Source of the DNA: Siphonodentalium dalli
Taxonomy: Eukaryota; Mollusca; Scaphopoda; Gadilida; Siphonodentaliidae
DNA: 64,000 bases
Assembly: GCA_032622095.1 (NCBI GenBank)
Contig: CP136061.1
Span: 215,728,373 to 215,792,372 of the forward strand
Reading direction: 5' to 3'
The first letter of the stretch is position 1. Each line of letters starts with the position of its first letter. The notes beneath the pieces are model-generated. The model had not been told where the DNA came from. It made no database searches and saw only the letters and a program-made list of their open reading frames with translations. This document shows, piece after piece, positions 33,533-44,976 of the stretch. The position numbers were made by a program, and so were the translations under genes.

Positions 33533-33949
33533 CAAGGCTGCAAATAGTGTGAATTCCATTTTCAGAATGAGGTCCCCAGATGGTGAATTTAGTGGCACTA
33601 TCCCGCACAGTGGTGACCTCATTCTTCTTAGAACTCAACTGCTATGAGAGACCTATTATCAGATTGAAGTTCCCCAGTTGAAGTTGATGATGTTCACCCA
33701 TTAGTCACCTCAATTATGCATGTTATCTTATGCAAATTAGGGGATATAGAAACTGAACAGAAGGGAAAAAGTAACACAAAATAATGTTAATTTGAGACTA
33801 TAGATACTTCTCCGAAGATGACGCAAAAGCAGAATGAGGTCCCAGATGGCTAATATGGTGATGCTAGCCTGCTGTGCGGGATAGTGTCACTAAATTCACC
33901 CTCTGGGGACCTCATTCTGTAAATGAGAGACACACTGTCTGCAGGCTTG
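33533..33949. mobile_element. Family B MITE, long form, left hairpin collapsed
   Basis: CAAGGCTGCAAATAGTGTG and CACACTGTCTGCAGGCTTG are the degraded ends. The first hairpin (33565-33628) has lost most of its right arm. The second (33831-33920) is complete. No clean target duplication is visible. Confidence 0.75.
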
Positions 33950-34169
33950 TATAAGCTGCCCCCATGTTTTTAGAGTAATGTTGTTTGGGAACATCAGGGT
34001 GAATCATGGTTTGGTGTGGAAGGAGTCTAAAATATAAAATTGAGACCATGCAATAAACTAGAAATCCGATTTATGAGAATGATCAATTTCATGATAATTT
34101 TTCATTGACATCAGCTTATACATTGAATCATTTTAGTATAGTAAAATATTTCTCTGTGCTACTTAGAGA
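33950..34169. other. Unassigned sequence
   Basis: Nothing is recognised. Confidence 0.35.
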
Positions 34170-34415
34170 TTAACCCTTTGAGTGCCAGGGGTCGATCTCA
34201 TCGGCCCTAAACCTACAAAATAAGTCTGTTAAAGAATATAAGAATAAATTATTAAAATTGTAAAAAATTGTAAAAAAAAAAAAAAAAAAATGTTAGGCCA
34301 ATGCATTCTCTTATATATGCGAAGCGACCTATGGTCGACTCGCATATATAAGAGAATGCATTGGCACAGGGTATATGGGTTGATGCAAAAATCGACCTGA
34401 CACTCAAAGGGTTAA
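34170..34415 (+). mobile_element. Family H TTAA element with one shared palindrome
   Basis: TTAA bounds CCCTTTGAGTGCCAGGGGTC at the left and CGACCTGACACTCAAAGGG at the right. It holds an A-rich spacer (poly-A at 34272-34289) and one copy of the 68 bp palindrome used by family C (34294-34361), followed by CACAGGGTATATGGGTTGAT. Confidence 0.85.
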
Positions 34416-35012
34416 AGCCACTTGGTGGTTTGCAATCCAAAATACACCTAATAATATTCGTTTTTGAATTTTGTCCTGGTATATCGAAATACATTGATAA
34501 ATACTTGAACTAGCTTTCTACGAGCATTATCTGTCCCAGAAAGACACTTTGAAGTCATACAAAATATTATTTTGAGCTCGAACAAAAAACAGCCATTTGC
34601 ACTGCATGGAACAGAAAAGAGTGTTCCGTGTTAGTCTATATATGATAGAAATAAAGAACGTTTGTTTCACTTCAGTGTGAAAAATTACAGCTGGAAAATG
34701 GCCGTGACCATGGAAAGTAGCCTATTTTTTGGAGCATATGAAGCAGGTATATTAATATTTCGTGCATTTGTCAACCTATCTTTAATCATACCTCCTTCCA
34801 AATTACGGAGACAGAATTTGGAAGCTCAAATGAGCCATGTCCGTTTAAGCTATGCAACGGCAAAAATTCCAATCTCATGTCTATTTTGGGCATAGCATTT
34901 ACCAACTTGAATTCTGGGCAATATAATGACCTGGCTGCCCAGCTATGGTTCGAATCCCATTCAGCGCGGATTTGTGATCCGCAGAAAGGGACGGTATCCT
35001 AGCTGTTTAGTA
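34416..35012. other. Unassigned; isolated tRNA-like B box
   Basis: GGTTCGAATCCC at 34949-34960 is a perfect RNA polymerase III B-box word, next to TCAGCGCGGATTTG. No A box is found upstream at SINE distance, so this may be a SINE fragment. Confidence 0.4.
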
Positions 35013-35161
35013 TACAGTAATGCTCTAAATAATCAACCCCTTAACCACAGCAGAAAGAGCTTTCCGATGAATGGCAACAAACCATATTTCCGACTAAATC
35101 CTGAAAAGTTACCCATAATTCTGCTGTGGTTAAGGGGTCGATTAATTAGGGCATTACTGTA
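35013..35161. mobile_element. Family A MITE, copy 13 (left arm deleted)
   Basis: TA-CAGTAATGCTCTAAATAAT and 16 bp more of the left arm join at CCACAGCAGAAAGAGCTTTC to a complete right arm ending CATTACTG-TA. Confidence 0.85.
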
Positions 35162-35595
35162 TCGGTGTAAGTTTGCAAATTGATCCTTTTAGCCAACAAA
35201 ATGCTATACCAATAGTTTTTCCTACATCAGAATTGGCATCATGCATTATGTATTTTATCAATTCCCACATTTGTATGCATAAATGTGAACACGCCCACTG
35301 GGCATCAGTACGCTACTAAATATTCTGCTCAGTGCAAGAGGTACGATATAAAATTGATTGATAAACAACTAAATATTCTTATTTGTTCATATTAGGTCTG
35401 TAGCCAGTGCAGGCTGACGCCTCCCGTGGGAAATCATGGTGGGTTACATGTTCATTCTCCAGTCTCCATCCTACTTAGCTGTGCCGCTCAGACCTAACAT
35501 GGAATCAGCTAATGAAATATCGGCTGATTGTCGCAGTTCATATAACTTTGACATTTTTTGCCCATTTCTTGCACCTTTTCATACACCTTGATTAA
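35162..35595. other. Unassigned sequence
   Basis: No recognised feature apart from the short dispersed word noted for 33349-33532. Confidence 0.35.
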
Positions 35596-35832
35596 CCGAA
35601 ATACTAATTATTTATTGATGAGTAGTTCCCTTAGGAAATGATCAGATAATAAGTTCAACAAATGACCAAATTAATAATAATCCTTCTGTAGTTGTATTAT
35701 ATTTTCATATGTCTGTTTTCTGCTCAGTTTTCCTGGACACCCCCCCCCCCTCCCCGAAATGAATGATAGATGATTCCAATATATACTTTAATAACTGGGT
35801 GGAAGAATTCATTTAGTAAAGAAAGGTTTAAA
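35596..35832 (-). mobile_element. Family G element, decayed
   Basis: TTATTGATGAGTAGTTCCCT and CAGATAATAAGTTCAACAAA at the left, and TTCATTTAGTAAAGAAAGG at the right, match 42954-43216. The TTAA ends have decayed. A C-run lies at 35740-35756. Confidence 0.6.
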
Positions 35833-36345
35833 TATATGTTGTAACCATGCAGATCGAAGTAGTAAAAAAAAGCAATCTCTGAAAGGTGAATAATTTTTCT
35901 GGTGAAATAATCTCTTGCTGATATTGGTCAACACGACCACCTAGAATATTATATTTAACAGATTTATGGATTCGCTGGCTGAGTAAGAGAAAATTAGCTT
36001 TGTCTCCCTCTGTTCGTCTTGACATTAGTCCATCCATTAATTGTCTCTCCATCCGAAACGTTTGTTGTCCGGATGATATCTCAAGTTATGATTATCCGAT
36101 TGCTTTCAAATTAATAGTATGTGGATTAATCACATTAAAATTCAGATCCAGTTTGCATTTTGTTCTGTATGACAATTTCTGATGTAGTTATGCCCCTTCT
36201 GGACATAGAAGTTGCCAACTATTTTGTTGTCAATTCCTCCAGGAATCAATTTTTGTTTGTTTCTGATAAAGCCACCACGGCCTAAAAAAGTCACCTTTTT
36301 CAGGGGACATGTGGCAAGCTGCTTTTATTAGTCCCAATATTCACA
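35833..36345. other. Single-copy-looking sequence
   Basis: Two opposing short frames (35828-36052 minus and 36000-36182 plus) carry no recognisable motif. Confidence 0.4.
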
Positions 36346-36440
36346 CATGTCGGGGTTCAACTTCAAACCTGGTCCCGCCTCATCTAACCCAGACTGTGAT
36401 GTGGTATCTGCGACCTAACCATCTTGGCCACTGAGGGATT
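36346..36440 (-). mobile_element. Possible tRNA-derived SINE fragment
   Basis: On the minus strand, CCTCAGTGGCCAAGATGGTT resembles an A box and GGTTTGAAGTTGAACCCC a degenerate B box about 60 bp on. No tail or target duplication is seen. Confidence 0.35.
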
Positions 36441-37070
36441 AGGAAGCCCTCTCATCAAGAATTTGGCTGTGTTATATATCAGTCTGAACATGAGTTTGAA
36501 GCTTGACACAAACTAATTCTGTGGTAATTAGAATGGCACAGTGCACTTCCTCCAAAATTCTATTCTGTGACCACATAATACACAATTCTAGGATAAACTG
36601 TTCCAAAACTCAGAAAATAGACACTGAACACAAAAAACACAGAGAGCGCCGACTGATGGGTATATATACTTCGATAGCACAGGAGAAAATATATCATCCA
36701 TTTCAAAGTCAATAATTATTGATAAAAAACCCACCTTTTGTACAAAAAAGCATTTATTCACCTGCAGCCCCTGTGTGCATTACAGTCCTATGGCCATTTG
36801 GACCTAAATATTCACCTAGGTTCATATTCAACTTATTTTATTCTGAATAGTGAACTTATACCCGTTATTCTGTTGGAAGGTGCAGGCCACAGTGAAAACA
36901 CATATATAAAGAGCGTACATCTGGTCTGCAAATAGGTTCATATTGATCCTAAATATTCACATTTATTTGATTATGAAATAGGTCCATAGTGAGCTTATTT
37001 TAATTTATGTGTTTTGTTTTTATTTATTTAATTAATGTTTTTTAAATAAAAATTTGGAAAAACTAAATGC
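36441..37070. other. Unassigned sequence
   Basis: Several short frames with no recognisable content. Confidence 0.4.
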
Positions 37071-37205
37071 GTTATAACCTCCGACAGGGTATACCCCGAG
37101 TTACCACGCCACATTTGGTTGAAATCGGACCAGCAGTCTGGGGGCAAAAATATGCACAGACAGACAGACGATTGGACAGACAGATCCTATTCTTTTATAT
37201 ATTTA
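37071..37205 (+). repeat. ACAGACAGACAG-bearing dispersed repeat tail
   Basis: TATAACCTCCGACAGGGTAT, TTGGTTGAAATCGGACCAGC and ACAGACAGACAGACGATTGG are a pattern common to dispersed repeats in many invertebrates. Only one copy is seen here, so family identity is a guess. Confidence 0.4.
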
Positions 37206-37383
37206 TAGATGTATTGTTAAGTGGTGCTCTCATTTTAAACTGATATATTTGTTAATTGATATTTTACTCATTTTGAGGACATGCCCCTGTGTCTGAGCAA
37301 TTGATTACTGGCCCTGGGGTACGGGTATCACATGTATCAGAATTATGGAGGCACTGGCTCAGTATGAGTGTTCATGCATTGCT

Positions 37384-37602
37384 TTAACCCTTTCAGTGCC
37401 AAGTTCAATTTTTGTATCAACCCATATTTCCTTGATCATTTTTCAAATTTATAGATTATAATAATGTGATACATTGATGGAAAGAGCTCTATTAAAGAGC
37501 TCTTTCCATCAATGTATCACATTATTATAATCAATAAATTTGAAAAATTATCAAGGAAATATGGGTTGATACAAAAATCGGACATGGCACTGAAAGGGTT
37601 AA
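37384..37602. mobile_element. Family E TTAA foldback, copy 2
   Basis: TTAA bounds a 215 bp near-perfect palindrome with the GAGCTCTTTCCATCAATGTA segment present in both arms, meeting at GAGCTCTATTAAAGAGCTC. This is the complete form of the element whose right arm is shortened at 31577. Confidence 0.92.
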
Positions 37603-38757
37603 TGTGCATGAACAAATTCTCATTTATTATCGAAATGGCCATATATCGATCTCAATGGTACATGGAGATATCCCTCAGGTCAGACCAAGCTTGAAAATCA
37701 GTCCTGCTTTTCTCTCATGTTGGGGCCTTGCGACTCATCAATCACGAGTCAGCTTTGGACATACTATTGAAAGGTATAATGAACACTTTGATTGCAAAGA
37801 TAATTTATCCTGGTTCCCTCCAGGAAGATTTTTGACAAGGCAATTTTCTAAAAATTGTTAATTATTGACTCTGTGGCTTGACTATAGCTGCCAGCTTAAC
37901 ACATTAACTCGACAAAGACCAAAAGACATCTAGAAACCTTTTAAAAGTATATTGATTATACCTGATTTTTCTGTTATGTTTTATATCAGCGAAAACAAAG
38001 TAGCGAACAGATCGCGATGTACCCTGATTCCTCAGTTATGTGATAGGTTTTATATTGGTAAAAACAACGTAGCGAGCAGATGAGATAAAGCCTCGTAAAT
38101 CCGCTACCGTTGCTTATCGTAACAATCGATGTTATTTTGTCCTATGAGCTGGAAATTTATGTCCGCATTAATGCATTTATGCCCATTTATCATCAATAAC
38201 TACTGAGAATTTGTTCAGCATTCAAAGTCAAATTTATATTATTGCTATGTGGGTGATGACATTTCGGTCAATAAATTCAACAAATTTCATATCACCAGCA
38301 GGAATTTGTTGTACTGTAATTCCCTTGCGGTTGACTGTACCCAAGGAAATGGGAAGATTTATGGAAAGATTTAATTGCTCCCAGTGACTTGTGACGAAGT
38401 AGATTTAACGGTGTGTACTGCATGGATGATAGGTCTTGACTTTGATATCTATCGTCGGATGTCATCGCCTGAGTAAGTTCATGGAGACTAAAGAATGGGG
38501 TAATGTTTTCAATAATGATGCTTCATTTTGCAAATATAAAACTTATTTTACAGTTGACACACTATATATTGACTCCATTATCAATGAAGTTTTGAATCAG
38601 TTACAGATCATAAGAAGAAGGCTATTAAAAGACCCCTCGAAATTAGGAAAAATTTCCCACTGCAAATTTAATTTTGTGGCATGTTAGATTCCACATATTG
38701 CCATGGAATTTCCCACAGCATTGTTTATTTTGAGGATTGAAAAGATTTCTGTATTGT
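37603..38757. other. Single-copy-looking sequence
   Basis: No member of the local families is visible over 1.1 kb. Frames at 37604-37861 and 38436-38687 are not recognisable. Confidence 0.4.
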
Positions 38758-40870
38758 GCATTTTTGTCTCCATATCATAGTTTAGATTTGACAAATGTTC
38801 CTGTATGACATAATTCAACCAATTAACCCTTTACCCAACAGAAGGGCCCTGTGCCAATGCATTCTCTTATATATGCGAGTCGACCATAGGTCGCCTCGCA
38901 TATATAAGAGAATGCATTGGCTTAACACATTAAAAATTATAAAATTGTTAAAAAATGTAAGAAAAAATGGTAAAAAGTGTTTAAAACAGATTTTTTTTAG
39001 GCCAATGCATTCTCTTATATATGCGAGGCGACCTATGGTCGACTCGCATATATAAGAGAATGCATTGGCACAGGGCATAACTGTAACTATCACAATGTGG
39101 TCAAGGAGCCGGTTCCAATGATATCCATATTTGTATGGTTTTATTGAGACAGACAGAAGATAATTTAGGCTGTTGAAGCTTTATTTGGCCGGTTTTGTCC
39201 AGTTTGTTGGGTAAAGGGTTAACTCATCCCAGTGGGAAATTTAATTTTTTCATTTTTTATAAATATTCAAATGGTAATTAACTCAACCTTTTCATTTGTT
39301 TGAAAATGTCAACCTAACAGCTTACTATTGTTGGAAAGTTTCCTATTTCTGACAAACAAAATAAAGTTTACACCAAATAATATCTTGGAATTTTTAAGTC
39401 TCAAATATTCAGCTAAAATGTTGTCGAAAAATCGAGCATTTGAAAATTTGACCGAAGTGGGGAGGCAATGTGACATCCCAAAACCATTCTCTCAAACCCC
39501 CAACCCCACCACTTCACCATGTCCCCCCATTGCCCTCTCTTCCCGCATTGGATGTCATCACCCAAATCCAATACATATTATTTCGAGTGCAGGAGCTTTT
39601 TAAATAGTAAATTGGGGGTATAAGAATTTTTGGCTTTGAAGACTCTTGTATTAATTACCCATGCTCTTGTGTTAAGCAACTGGGTTCTCGCATTAGATTC
39701 TGTCACAAACCGGAAATCCATAATAGTGTCCAGGAACCATGTCGAGTGGGAATACCTCCTTAAATGTAATGCCATTAGATTGAGTCTGATGTCTTTTCAT
39801 TGTTGAGTACAAACTATAATCAATCTCCCAGTCCCCATTTGTATAGACTAGTCGAGCTAGTCGAGCTAGTCTAGACAGGCACAACCTCAACTTGCCAGTG
39901 CTAACATGATATCTATCGGTTTGCTGAGATTGATTTTATGGAGTTCTTTATGACATATTGCATGTTTTGAGAGACTTTAATCTTAAATGTTGTTTTATTC
40001 TTTCATTTTTGTTTCCATATCATAGTTTAGATTTGACAAATGTTCCTGTATGACCTAATTCAACCAATGAACTCATCCCAGTGGGAAATTTTATTTTTTC
40101 ATTTTTTTATAAATATTCAAATGGTAATTAACTCAACCTTTTCATTTGTTTGAAAATTTCAACCTAACAGCATACTATTGTTGGAAAGTTTCCTTTTTCT
40201 GACAAACAAAATAAAGTTTACACCAAATAATGTCTTGGAATTTTTAAGTCTCAAATATTCAGCTAAAATGTTGTTGAAAAATCGAGCATTTGAAATTTGA
40301 CCGAAGTGGGGAGGCAATGTGACATCCCAAATACCATTCTCTCAAACCCCCACCCCACCACTTCACCATGTCCCCCCATTGCCCTCTCTTCCCGCATTGG
40401 ATGTCATCACCCGAATCCAATACATACTATTTCGAGTGCAGGAGCTTTTTAAATAGTAAATTGGGGGTATAAGATTTTTGGCTTTGAAGATTCTTGTATT
40501 AATTACCCATCGCTCTTGTGTTAAGCAACTGGGTTCTCGCATTAGATTCTGTCACAAACCGGAAATCCATAATAGTGTCCAGGAACCATGTCGAGTGGGA
40601 ATACCTCCTTAAATGTAATGCCATTAGATTGGGTCTGATGTCTTTTCATTGTTGAGTACAAACCTATAATCAATCTCACAGTCCCCATTTGTATAGACTA
40701 GTCGAGCTATGTATAGACTAGTCGAGCTAGTCTAGACAGGCACAAACTCAACTTGACAGTGCTAACATGATATCTATCGGTTTGCTGAGATTGATTTTAT
40801 GGAGTTCTTTATGACATATTGCATGTTTTGAGAGACTTTAATCTTAAATGTTGTTTTATTCTTTCATTTT
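38758..40870 (+). repeat. Tandem duplication of ~850 bp, first unit carrying a family C element
   Basis: CATATCATAGTTTAGATTTG begins near 38773 and again near 40017, and both units run to GTTTTATTCTTTCATTTTT. Apart from the family C insertion in unit 1, they differ at a small number of sites. A short GTATAGACTAGTCGAGCTA motif has an extra copy in unit 2 (40691-40726). Confidence 0.93.
38823..39222 (+). mobile_element. Family C piggyBac-like MITE, copy 4, with empty site in the paralogous unit
   Basis: TTAA bounds a full 400 bp copy in ACCAATTAACCC...GGGTTAACTCATCCC. The second unit of the surrounding duplication reads ACCAATGAACTCATCCC at 40063-40079 with no insertion. Confidence 0.93.
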
Positions 40871-41118
40871 TTTCATGTAAATACACTAATTAACTTTTTT
40901 ATTTAGGTGACTGTTATGAAAGAGAACTTTTATGGAATATGTCACAAATTACATGACTCTTTAAAGACAGACAGTCTAATTTGATGATCATAAACAACAA
41001 TAACAATCCATAATCATTTAAAATGGTTGACTGCACCTGCAATTTTCAGATAGGTTGGACATTTGTTGTGGATATATTTGCCCCTGTTTTCACTTAGAAA
41101 TATTTTGCACAATGCACG
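40871..41118. other. Unassigned AT-rich sequence
   Basis: Nothing is recognised. Confidence 0.35.
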
Positions 41119-41313
41119 CGCTGAGTTTAGTGCGCTTGTCATTTGAAGATTGAGGTCCCCAAAGGGTGAATTTAGTGACGCTATCCTGCATAGCGGGGCT
41201 AACATCACTAAATTCACCCACTGGGAACCTCATTCTGCTTGGGCCTTATTTCCTCATGGATAACGTCACTAAATTCACCCCTGAGGGACCTCATTCTGCA
41301 AATGACAGGTTGT
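41119..41313. mobile_element. Family B MITE, short form, second hairpin reduced
   Basis: GCTGAGTTTAGTGCGCTTGT opens a full hairpin (41147-41237). Only the right arm of the second hairpin remains (GATAACGTCACTAAATTCAC to CTGCAAATGACAGG). Confidence 0.72.
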
Positions 41314-41408
41314 ACTTCATCATTTTGAGATTAAATGTTTTGAAACTTAATTCCCAAAGATATTTACCATTGGGTACCTACTCTTGCAATTGTGAGGTTA
41401 AGGTATCC

Positions 41409-41580
41409 AGACGATTGGGACCTTGGACGATTGGGACCTTGGACGATTGGGACCTTAAGTTGGACGATTGGGACCTTGGACGATTGGGACCTCGGGACGA
41501 TTGGGACCTTGGACGATTGGGACCTTGGACGATTGGGACCTCGGACGATTGGGACCTTGGGTCAAGACAATTGGGACCTT
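41409..41580 (+). repeat. Left 16-mer array
   Basis: Ten units of GGACGATTGGGACCTT with occasional 1-6 bp spacers (AAG, CG, GGTCA). The apparent protein of repeated DDWDLG/TIGTL residues is a translation of this array. Confidence 0.95.
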
Positions 41581-42754
41581 ATTCAAGTTATTAATATAAT
41601 ATATGTTTATACCGTAATATACGTTTATATTTCATTTATATGTTCCTATTAAATAACTATTACATTGGGTTAGTGTTAGTAAGTATAGACTCACACAGTC
41701 TATGTAAACATACACTCAGATTCATACTGATACTGAGTCTATTGCATTCCCATCAACTTTTCACTTCTGAACGGTTGTGGGCTTCAACAAATCAAACATA
41801 TGACACAAACACAATATACATGAAGAAATATATAGATTTATGAAGAGGATTGGACAACAAGCAAAATGCTTTTGTTAAAGTCCTCTCCTCGTGGAATAAA
41901 TGTTACCTCAAGTGACAAAAATATCACTTGGGGTAAAGCAGACGGGAAATATAGATTTGATTGATTGGAATATTATTTAGGATTGAGATACGGTATTACA
42001 TTGTAATACGGAAGTTAATGTTGTGATTGCATGAACAAGTCTCAACTCACCAACTGAGTGATTCTCAACTCAGATCAATCACCGTTTTATCTTGTCCAAA
42101 CAAACATGCCGGAAGCCGTTCTGAGTGTAAAAAGGTAGATACATGTACCAATCTATATAGTAACATATATCTACAACTTTATTATCATCTTTCTCACAGA
42201 CAAATCACAGGTAAGAATATTAAATCAAATCATAAGATCAATATATATAATATAAATTAGAGCAATGCTACCCTTTTATACACTTTAATCAAAATATTAA
42301 ACGCTTTATTATAATAATAAAATAACATACAAAAGAAAAATATATATAAACATCCAAATATCCTACTGATAAAAACATTTTTAGGTGAGACTGTTCGGCC
42401 CAAACCATGGGCCGAACAAGCCCGGCCGAACAAGCCCGGCCGAAACAGCCCTGGACCGAATTGACCCCGACCCCCCCCCAAATTACGTCACACCGCACCG
42501 TCATCACTGCTGAAAGAAATTTCGAAACTACATGTATATGCACCCGTTCGGCAGAATGAGAGATCAAGCGACCAGTAAGATGTATGCTATCCACCAGTTC
42601 AACGACCAATGAGATAATCAAATACCATCGTTATTATTGTTTTGTATTATATCATTATTATATTTGTTAATTCCGTTACATAAATAAAATTTGATTTTAA
42701 ACTAATATACCGTACTTATAATTTCTTATATATAACTGAAGAAATCAATTACTC

Positions 42755-42888
42755 AAGGTCCCAATCGTCCTGACTCAAGGTCCCAATTGTCCGAGGTCCC
42801 AATCGTCCAAGGTCCCAATCGTCCGAGGTCCCAATCGTCCAAGGTCCCAATCGTCCGAGGTCCCAATCGTCCAAGGTCCCAATCGTCT
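42755..42888 (-). repeat. Right 16-mer array, inverted
   Basis: Eight units of AAGGTCCCAATCGTCC, where the first base of each unit alternates in an AAGG/GAGG pattern. The orientation is opposite to the left array. Confidence 0.95.
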
Positions 42889-42953
42889 GACAATCGAGGT
42901 TAATTAGTCAGCATAATTTTAACGGAGTGATTCTTTTTGAAATACAAATATGT

Positions 42954-43216
42954 TAGCCCTTCTATGCTATAAAATCCTCATTGACGAGTAGTTCCTTTAG
43001 GAGATGTTCAGATAATAGGTTCGACAAACGGCCATATAGCACTTAATTAATTGTTATATTAATTTGTTGAACTTATTATCTGAACATTACCACTAATGAA
43101 TAGGATATGTTATCTGCCATTTGCTTTTATTTCCTGAACATCCCTACAGATGAACAATAGACCCTTCCAATGTATTTTTGAACTAAAGAGAGTTTCATTT
43201 AGTAAAGAAAGAGTTA
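42954..43216 (-). mobile_element. Family G TTAA element
   Basis: On the minus strand it starts TTAACTCTTTCTTTACTAAA, runs through GGGATGTTCAGGAAATAAAA and CAGATAATAAGTTCAACAAA, and ends GAAGGGCTAA at the left, so one TTAA is mutated to TTAG. Confidence 0.7.
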
Positions 43217-43419
43217 ACATGGTTATATACCCTTAGTGTTGCCCAATTTCAGTGTAGGGGTATCCTTTAGGCCCACTGGGACAGTCGCGATCACCTCTTG
43301 TTCGTCATTTTATTTTTATTTAAGAATTTAGAATTAAAATAAATACCTAAAGGCATGTGTGAGTTTTGATGTTTTAGAACGTGTCGATGGAGCGGTAGAA
43401 ATTTCAAGCACCAGAATTT
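43217..43419. other. Fragment of GTCCGTC-type repeat and unassigned sequence
   Basis: GGGGTATCCTTTAGGCCCAC and GGGACAGTCGCGATCACCTC (43257-43302) match the closing block of the repeat ending at 23544. Confidence 0.5.
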
Positions 43420-44346
43420 ACCATAGGTAGAGTTGAATCGACTAGTCGCAGATGACGCTGAAATGTCAGAACGTCGACTCTGAATTTTGCCGTCGACTAG
43501 TCGGAATATAGTGTATTAGTTTCATGTATAACGTTTTCAAGATCAATTCCGGCATAAACGGTGTTAACTGCGCGTAAGTTATGGTAAGTATAACGTTTGG
43601 TGGCACCCGGAATTGACAGTGATACTAGTATAGACACACACGGACCGGTGACCCCGACTATTAATTGAACGAATGAAATTGACAACACAATGTCTCACTC
43701 GTCGTTTGAGGTCAAAGACATGATGGCAATGATTGACGCAGCTTTGTCGTTTGTCCGAGACCGCTTTTATATACACTGTGTATATTTCAATTGATCTTGC
43801 ACTGTCAGGTTATGATGCGACGCTGGGTGAAGGTCGCTTAAGGTGACGTCATTGGTGCTACCGTATATAAATGATACTGACATTAAGAACTGGCTATCAT
43901 ATTCTACAACGTAGCCTATACTATAGGGCGTATTTAGACGTAACATTAACATTTTATAGTGACACCGCTCGGCACCGGTTTATTGGTGATCACGTGACTA
44001 AATGAAATAATCACGAACGCTGATATTAAATTTAAAACCTGTATAAATGATCGTGTTTCTAATAATTATCCACTCATGTCTAATTATATAATTACATTCA
44101 GTGTGTTGGATAAATATCAAGATGTTTACAGTATTATTTCCCAAATAAATTGGTGTGTATGCAGGGAAATGCGCAATGCAATAGACCGTCATTGCATCAT
44201 GCAGTCATCAGTGTACGATGAATTTTCCGTACAATGTTATGTTTGAAAGTTTTGATATCGGGTACCGACTAGTCGATGCAACGCGACTTTTGGGCCTCGA
44301 CTAGTCGACTCAGAAATTCACTAATCGTTTCAACACTAACCATAGG
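43420..44346. mobile_element. Non-autonomous hAT element with exact 8 bp TSD
   Basis: The 911 bp element 43428-44338 is flanked by ACCATAGG on both sides. Termini are TAGAGTTGAATCGACTAGTC and (reverse complement) TAGTGTTGAAACGATTAGTG, each followed by further TCGACTAGTCG words. The 8 bp duplication and TAGNGTTG start fit hAT. Short minus-strand frames inside (43497-43776) show no transposase motifs. Confidence 0.9.
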
Positions 44347-44631
44347 CACATGATTTGAATTCAAATTTTAAATCAATACCTAGAATTGTTCCAATCAGCT
44401 TCACTTGATTATCAGGATACTATATAGATGGGATTAACACAAAGCAGTACAGTGATTGATTCAATATTTACAAGAATATGCTAACAATGAAATATTAAAA
44501 AATTAACATGCATGATTATATTATACAGGAGCGGCATGGCCAAATGGGCCGGGCCGTCTTCATGCTTCCCCTATATAAAATTGGAATCAAATAGTAAAAC
44601 AACAACGTGAAATAGAATAACAATCAGTACA
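44347..44631. other. Unassigned sequence
   Basis: Nothing is recognised. Confidence 0.35.
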
Positions 44632-44779
44632 TAGTCCAACAAATTAGACTTGCGGATTAAGAGGAATTTTAATATTTGGATGTTTACGGACCTCTTAATC
44701 CTTCAGAAGGGTTAAGATAATCGTAAATGTCCAAATATTAAAATATATCTTAACCCGAATAGTCTAATTTGTTGGACTA
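44632..44779. mobile_element. Small foldback element, TA-flanked
   Basis: TA-GTCCAACAAATTAGAC at the left and GTCTAATTTGTTGGAC-TA at the right. The arms also share TTTTAATATTTGGA / TCCAAATATTAAAA. It is distinct from family A, and only one copy is seen. Confidence 0.8.
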
Positions 44780-44892
44780 TCAGTACATGAGAAAATAGAA
44801 AGTGCAGTTGTGTATGATCAGAAAAAGTTCAGAATATATCATAGCCTTCCTAGTGTTTATAAAGTTCAGCACATATCAGAGCTACATATTTT

Positions 44893-44976
44893 ACAGCCAT
44901 ATTTCTGACTAAATCCTGAAAAGTTACCCATAATTCTGCTGTGATTAAGAAGTCGATTACTTGGAGCATTACTGTA
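44893..44976 (-). mobile_element. Family A MITE, copy 14 (right arm only)
   Basis: ACAGCCATATTTCTGACTAA through TAATTCTGCTGTGATTAAGA to AGCATTACTG-TA. No left arm is present. Confidence 0.8.

Larger units (their letters stand above)
41394..42903. mobile_element. Foldback-like element with 16-mer-array terminal repeats and 8 bp TSD
   Basis: The element 41402-42895 is flanked by GAGGTTAA at 41394-41401 and 42896-42903. Its left terminus is an array of ten GGACGATTGGGACCTT units (41409-41580), and its right terminus is eight reverse-complement units (42755-42888). Outer ends GGTATCCAGACG and (reverse complement) GATTGTCAGACG are related. The interior is AT-rich, with a GC-rich AAGCCCGGCCGAAC tandem patch near 42404-42440 and no transposase-like frame. 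Confidence 0.85.

Noticed and set aside
34949-34960. Perfect pol III B box, considered as a tRNA gene
   Set aside because: No cloverleaf can be drawn: the expected acceptor and anticodon arms are absent upstream.
41166-41594. A 142-codon frame rich in DDWDLG/TIGTL repeats, superficially like a repeat protein
   Set aside because: It is a translation of the 16-mer DNA array at 41409-41580 plus a family B hairpin. All three frames are open for the same reason.
41409-42888. Short repeats in opposed arrays, considered as CRISPR-like
   Set aside because: Units are contiguous and have no spacers. They form the terminal repeats of a foldback-like element.
43497-43776. Basic minus-strand frames inside the 911 bp hAT, considered as transposase remnants
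   Set aside because: No BED finger, catalytic or dimerisation motif can be seen.
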